From Actinomycetes bacterium (GTDB lineage Bacteria > Actinomycetota > Acidimicrobiia > Acidimicrobiales > Acidimicrobiaceae), in the NCBI GenBank assembly GCA_021844725.1, contig JAKBSX010000072.1:1-8793 (forward strand): a DNA stretch of 8,793 nucleotides, read 5' to 3'. The notes under the pieces were generated by a model. It made no database searches. It worked only from the letters and a program-made list of their open reading frames with translations, and was not told the DNA's origin. The stretch's first letter is position 1, and the number at the start of each line of letters is the position of its first letter. Below are positions 5,651 through 8,793 of the stretch, piece after piece. The translations under genes and the position numbers were made by a program.

Positions 5651-6214
5651 ATGTCGAATGATCATTTACAAACGACGAGGAAGGGAATTGAAACCCATGC
5701 CAGACGCATATTCACCGATACGACCTACACATACAAGGGTCATTTTATAGTTGCTGAAAGCATGCATAGATGGCATCGTGGATTCGGAGTCACTGTCGTC
5801 ACGCTCTCCGCCATCGTCGCATTTTCTGTCATATATAGATTCATTTTTTCTTCATCAGTTGCAGTTATTTCCTCCCTTGCTGCATTTGTCTTAACATCCA
5901 TTACTACCAAGATGAATCCCGGTGGGTCTTTTGAAAAGCATCAAATGATTGCCAACGATTATCTCAATTTGCAAAAAAAGGTCTCTCGTTTCATAGACAT
6001 TGACCTAAAGGATGAGACATCAGATATAGGCAATCTGAAAATCACACTGTCTTCATTGTTGAATGGTCAGGCGGAGCTGAACCTCCGTTATTCTCAAGAC
6101 ATCATACCACAATGGGCTTACAAGGAGGCAAAGAGAAGGATTGAAGGAGGCGAAACGACATATGAATGGGAAGTTGATGAATTGGGGGGTTATACTCATG
6201 GACATCAACTGTGA
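5651..6214 (+). CDS. SLATT-domain two-helix membrane effector of CBASS
   Basis: This is the likely killing effector. SLATT proteins are membrane proteins associated with CD-NTases, thought to form pores or disrupt the membrane when the second messenger is made. An N-terminal cytosolic helical segment (about 1-44) precedes TM1 (about 45-63, FGVTVVTLSAIVAFSVIY) and TM2 (about 67-85, SSSVAVISSLAAFVLTSI), with only a very short loop between them. The conserved post-membrane helix follows (FEKHQMIANDYLNLQKKV, 94-111). This order is the SLATT signature, and the 187-aa length is normal for the family. The start at ATG 5651 is set by GGTGA; GTG 5636 would give 192 aa. It begins 18 bases after the CD-NTase stop and is evidently cotranscribed. 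Confidence 0.88.
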   Translation: MSNDHLQTTRKGIETHARRIFTDTTYTYKGHFIVAESMHRWHRGFGVTVVTLSAIVAFSVIYRFIFSSSVAVISSLAAFVLTSITTKMNPGGSFEKHQMIANDYLNLQKKVSRFIDIDLKDETSDIGNLKITLSSLLNGQAELNLRYSQDIIPQWAYKEAKRRIEGGETTYEWEVDELGGYTHGHQL

Positions 6215-6558
6215 GCGGTTGATGGATAGAAGGCATTTCACCCCATGGATGTTGTTTGGAGTGAATAAAGTGGGAGTACAGGATCCGCAAATTTTGGCCT
6301 TTGATAACGTAGGGATGAAATCCAGATGTTAGAAATCAAAGCGGCATTCCCCAACTATCTGCATTTACGGTTTGAGTAAATGGCTGCCATAATAGGCGAT
6401 TTTCTTGGAAGTTGTTGGACAATGCCGCCGAATAATGTTTTCCTCAGTTATTCAATGGACAGAGTTACTGTTTTCAATTCTAACTATTTCCATTCAAAGC
6501 AGCGAAGCATTATAGGGAACGAAAACTCATAAGTCAGGATTCCGCCTTGTGCGTCTGC
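6215..6558. other. Convergent intergenic region between CBASS and DUF262-HEPN
   Basis: These 344 bases separate the ends of the plus-strand CBASS operon and the minus-strand HEPN gene. A weak imperfect inverted repeat, TTCACCCC (6237-6244) with GGAGTGAA (about 6259-6266), lies close to the SLATT end and might form a hairpin. No T-run terminator and no credible ORF were found. Confidence 0.45.
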
Positions 6559-7041
6559 TCATTGCGGATTATTCAATGCTTGCCTTTCGACGAACTCGAT
6601 CAATTCCACCACCCGCGGATAATATTCTCCAAGTGCCCTGAACGAAAGGGAGACCGACTCTCCATGAGCTATTTTATTTCGATTAGAAACGATGCTGGTG
6701 ACCGCGTCTTTAACATCACTCTTGGTTGAAAAAAGCTGATCCAACTCGGCATGCCATTTAGGATAGAAAGAGTTAGCGAGCTCGCATATATTCTCTACAG
6801 TTGGGTTCCGAGAACGATCCAATTTCGAAGAAACATAATTTGAAACCCCTAGTTGATAACTATGCCTCTTTGTATACTCCGAATAGATCTTTTTGATCGA
6901 TATTTCGAGGAAACCAGAAATGAGTATGCACAAATACCGAGACCAATGGGATAATAGTTCAGTGTCTTCAGAGAATTGGGTGCCAAGCTCAAGAAGATTA
7001 TCGATCCGTTTCTTACGTTGCTTAAGCTCTTGGTCTATCAT
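6559..7041 (-). CDS. HEPN-domain ribonuclease (RiboL-PSP/MAE_28990-like), partner of the DUF262 protein
   Basis: This is a 160-aa all-helical HEPN protein. The catalytic Rx4H motif is intact as RNKIAH (121-126) in the helix IVSNRNKIAHGESV. An upstream helix, LCILISGFLEISIKKIYSEY (37-56), matches the first HEPN helix of RiboL-PSP-type members. HEPN proteins of this kind are metal-independent RNases used in toxin-antitoxin and abortive-infection systems. ATG 7041 overlaps the DUF262 stop as TGATG, with a 1-base overlap; a GTG at 7044 is possible and adds one residue. Tight coupling to DUF262 is a recurrent defence arrangement in prokaryotes. The exact HEPN subfamily is uncertain. Confidence 0.88.
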   Translation of the reverse strand: MIDQELKQRKKRIDNLLELGTQFSEDTELLSHWSRYLCILISGFLEISIKKIYSEYTKRHSYQLGVSNYVSSKLDRSRNPTVENICELANSFYPKWHAELDQLFSTKSDVKDAVTSIVSNRNKIAHGESVSLSFRALGEYYPRVVELIEFVERQALNNPQ

Positions 7042-8132
7042 CACTCGATTTCCCCAAGAGTCTTGGTTGCAAGTTCCAAACGGGTGTTGACTCTTTCCTC
7101 ATCCGAAGTGCGAGTTTCTATGGCAACACGGAATCGTTCGTTTTCCAATAGAGATTTATAAGCATTACGCAGGCGTTCAGGTCGCAATATGGGTTTCTCC
7201 AAGAGCCTGTTTGCCACGGCAACCATTACAGAATCGAAAAGTGCTGCTTGAACGAGCTTTGAAGGCTTAAAGGCATCCTCACCAATCCATTTGCGTACGA
7301 ATGCAACGGTGTCGGCAAACACCTGTTTTGCATCACTGACAAAGGATTCCGGCGGATTCCTGTTATTCGCCATGAAAGTATTCAGGAATTCCTTCATAGG
7401 ATTCCGATATTCGTGGTGATTCCTATGCAGAGCAAGGAATCTCAAAATGAGTTCTTGGTCACGCATTCGAGTGCTAACAGGCCCAAATAACGCTCGCCAA
7501 TCTGAATTCTCATTCATTTCTGCTAGAACTTCATTGAATCTTCCATGATACAAACAGGCTCGAATCTCTTGGGGTGTCAGAAGTGAGCCTCCAGTGTTGA
7601 GTCTCTCGAAGAGTTTGTATATGCTACTTTGATCATCTGTAGGCTCGTCTTGCCTAACGATTGTTGCATGAAGGATGGAATCATCCAAACGTCGCCTGTC
7701 CCCTTCTTCCAAACCTTCGTAAGTCATCCCATCAAATCTTGAATCGTCAATGCTAAGTGAAAAAAGCTTTTTCAATGGCTCGAACTTGCCATTATAGAAA
7801 AACTGAAGCGACTTCAGTCGTTGTTGACCGTCAATTACCAAAAGCTTCTGTGTTCCAATCTCCTTTGAGAGAAATATGCCTGGAACAGGCAATCCCAGCA
7901 ACAATGACTCTATGAAGCGTGAGGCTTGCTTAAATTTCCAAACATAAGATCTTTGAAAGGGAGGAATTTCGATATCGCCCTCATTTAGCCTTTTCACAAG
8001 ACTATCAATTGGATAATCAGCGCCGTAGCTCGTTATCGAGTATTTGAAAGGAGTCTCCTCATCAAGCTCATCTATGACCTCCTCATCGGAATCTTTCTTC
8101 ACTGACATAAAGCTCCGAGTCAAGATATCCAT
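7041..8132 (-). CDS. DUF262 (GmrS/ParB-like) protein, defence operon with HEPN
   Basis: This 363-aa protein has the DUF262 core: IPPFQRSYVWK (56-66), the strand KLLVIDGQQRLKSL (96-109) with the DGQQR motif, and FERLNTGG...LLTPQEIRA (175-192). DUF262 is a ParB/sulfiredoxin-like fold found in type IV modification-dependent restriction enzymes (GmrSD) and several phage-defence systems. It is thought to bind or hydrolyse nucleotides through the DGQQR region and to couple this to nuclease activity. There is no HNH/DUF1524 nuclease domain at the C-terminus, and the C-terminal half (about 195-363) is helical, so the partner HEPN may supply catalysis. ATG 8132 has only a weak upstream AAGG. The in-frame ATG 8108 has GGAG 4 bases before it, so the true protein may lack the first 8 residues. 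It is the first gene of the pair. Confidence 0.88.
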   Translation of the reverse strand: MDILTRSFMSVKKDSDEEVIDELDEETPFKYSITSYGADYPIDSLVKRLNEGDIEIPPFQRSYVWKFKQASRFIESLLLGLPVPGIFLSKEIGTQKLLVIDGQQRLKSLQFFYNGKFEPLKKLFSLSIDDSRFDGMTYEGLEEGDRRRLDDSILHATIVRQDEPTDDQSSIYKLFERLNTGGSLLTPQEIRACLYHGRFNEVLAEMNENSDWRALFGPVSTRMRDQELILRFLALHRNHHEYRNPMKEFLNTFMANNRNPPESFVSDAKQVFADTVAFVRKWIGEDAFKPSKLVQAALFDSVMVAVANRLLEKPILRPERLRNAYKSLLENERFRVAIETRTSDEERVNTRLELATKTLGEIE

Positions 8133-8540
8133 GACAGCCTTAAACTATTCGGGTCATCTCTTGCAATTGGCGGAAATCGTGTCACACCCCCAGATAGGAT
8201 AGTACGACCATTGAAACTGACCAATGGAAAACTCCAGATAGCCTCCGCCTACCTTCACAATCCTGGAGCATTATTCAAAAGTCACAAGTCCAGGCGAACT
8301 CGTGATTTTTACATGGCAATTATGGATTAGGAATCCGTGTGATCTGGAATGTGTAGCATTCATAAAAGTGTGGAGGGTTGGTGGCGTATGAGGAATTCGC
8401 GAATCGCTGTGAATTCCATCACATTACTAGGAACTATTTTAGAAACTAACCGATTTGGCTCTCTGACGCATTTTCCTTTAATTTTCCGATAGATGTAATT
8501 TCATCTACTCGAAGCTTTGCATTCCTGTTATGACAGTGCC
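8133..8540. other. Intergenic region upstream of the DUF262 gene
   Basis: These 408 bases hold no credible ORF. They contain two inverted repeats: CCATTG (8208-8213) with CAATGG (8222-8227), and the stronger GGAATTC/GAATTCC pair at 8392-8417. The minus-strand promoter of the DUF262-HEPN operon should lie here. A minus-strand TTTAAG element at about 8138-8143 is the nearest TATA-like sequence, but its spacing fits only the downstream ATG at 8108. Confidence 0.4.
8392..8417. repeat. Inverted repeat GGAATTC...GAATTCC
   Basis: The perfect 7-bp arms at 8392-8398 and 8411-8417 flank a 12-base spacer. Wobble-extended pairing could lengthen the stem by up to three pairs. An 8-bp palindrome, TTCGCGAA (8396-8403), overlaps the left arm. 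The element could be an operator or an RNA hairpin in the spacer upstream of the DUF262 gene; no T-run follows it on either strand. Confidence 0.4.
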
Positions 8541-8783
8541 TTATTTCGAATAAGATAGTATGAAATCCAAATCTTCACTTGTAACAATCGATCCATTCAG
8601 ATGTTGTGTTAGCCATAATCCGCTTTTTCTGATAGCCCACACAGGAGAGTACAATCCGAGCCAATCCTCTGAAGGATGACAACGGTCGCAATGGGAAACT
8701 GTTGATATCATCTTCGCCTCCAACTCAAGTCTCTTCAGCTTTTCCTCTAACGGTATGACGGCGAACGAGAGATTGTGCTTCAT
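8541..8783 (-). CDS. Small CxxC protein (80 aa or longer), possibly running off the window
   Basis: I do not recognise this protein with confidence. It has an N-terminal helix (EEKLKRLELEAKMIS, 13-27), a CDRC pair (32-35) preceded by His and followed by another His, then a conserved-looking stretch WLGLYSPVWAIRKSGLW (41-57) and a C-terminal helix after SEDLDFI. The single CxxC with flanking histidines could bind a metal. Upstream of ATG 8783 the frame stays open to the window edge (codons TCG TCT TAT), so the true start may lie outside. The W/G/S-P/I-R/S-G-L-W pattern looks evolutionarily constrained, which is why I call it a real gene. Confidence 0.55.
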   Translation of the reverse strand: MKHNLSFAVIPLEEKLKRLELEAKMISTVSHCDRCHPSEDWLGLYSPVWAIRKSGLWLTQHLNGSIVTSEDLDFILSYSK

Positions 8784-8793
8784 ATAAGACGAC

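Noticed and set aside
6141..6332. 63-codon plus-strand frame overlapping the SLATT end
   Set aside because: Its first part lies out of frame within the SLATT coding region, and it has no motif or separate ribosome-binding site.

Overview
The window reads as an accessory defence island, most likely from a mesophilic archaeon. Three sequence signs point that way. The divergent intergenic region has a TATA-box-like element (TTTAAATA) instead of a clear -35/-10 pair. Ribosome-binding sites of the GGTGA/GGAG type decide several starts. The window also encodes an Orc1/Cdc6-like ATPase with a winged helix. I could not fix the lineage; a Nitrososphaeria-like or Thermoplasmata-like host is only a guess. 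Base composition looks moderate (low-to-mid 40s % G+C by eye).

Layout. Positions 1-744 hold no gene I can support with confidence, apart from a weak 67-codon minus-strand ORF at 590-793. Positions 745-1319 carry two weak plus-strand hypothetical ORFs, followed by a perfect 7-bp stem-loop. Positions 1528-3594 are a two-gene minus-strand operon. It encodes an Orc/Cdc6-like AAA+ ATPase whose P-loop lysine is replaced by glycine, then an uncharacterised 311-aa protein coupled through a GGAG site that overlaps the ATPase stop codon. Positions 3595-3743 are the shared divergent control region, with three TGTTAC repeats at an exact 14-bp period and an archaeal-type TATA box.

Positions 3744-6214 are a plus-strand three-gene operon and the main result. 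It encodes a TIM-barrel protein that resembles tRNA-guanine transglycosylase (TGT), a CD-NTase (cGAS/DncV-like second-messenger synthase with an intact GS...DxD...D active site) and a SLATT two-helix membrane effector. This is a CBASS anti-phage system. If the TGT assignment holds, it belongs with the rare type IV group, whose accessory genes are TGT, QueC and 8-oxoguanine glycosylase homologues. Here it appears in a minimal form without QueC or OGG in the window.

Positions 6559-8132 are a minus-strand DUF262-HEPN pair joined by a TGATG stop/start overlap. It is a second likely defence module: a ParB/GmrS-like nucleotide-dependent sensor or nuclease with a HEPN RNase carrying the RNKIAH motif. 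The right end has a 408-bp spacer with a strong inverted repeat, then a small CxxC protein at 8541-8783 that may continue past the window edge.

Working model (inference). Phage sensing activates the CD-NTase, and its cyclic nucleotide gates the SLATT pore or disrupter. The TGT-like protein is a modifier or regulator acting on the synthase or on nucleic acid. The DUF262-HEPN pair acts independently by RNA cleavage. The Orc-like ATPase and its partner, divergent from CBASS and next to the repeats, may be the local regulator or a third, undescribed defence pair.
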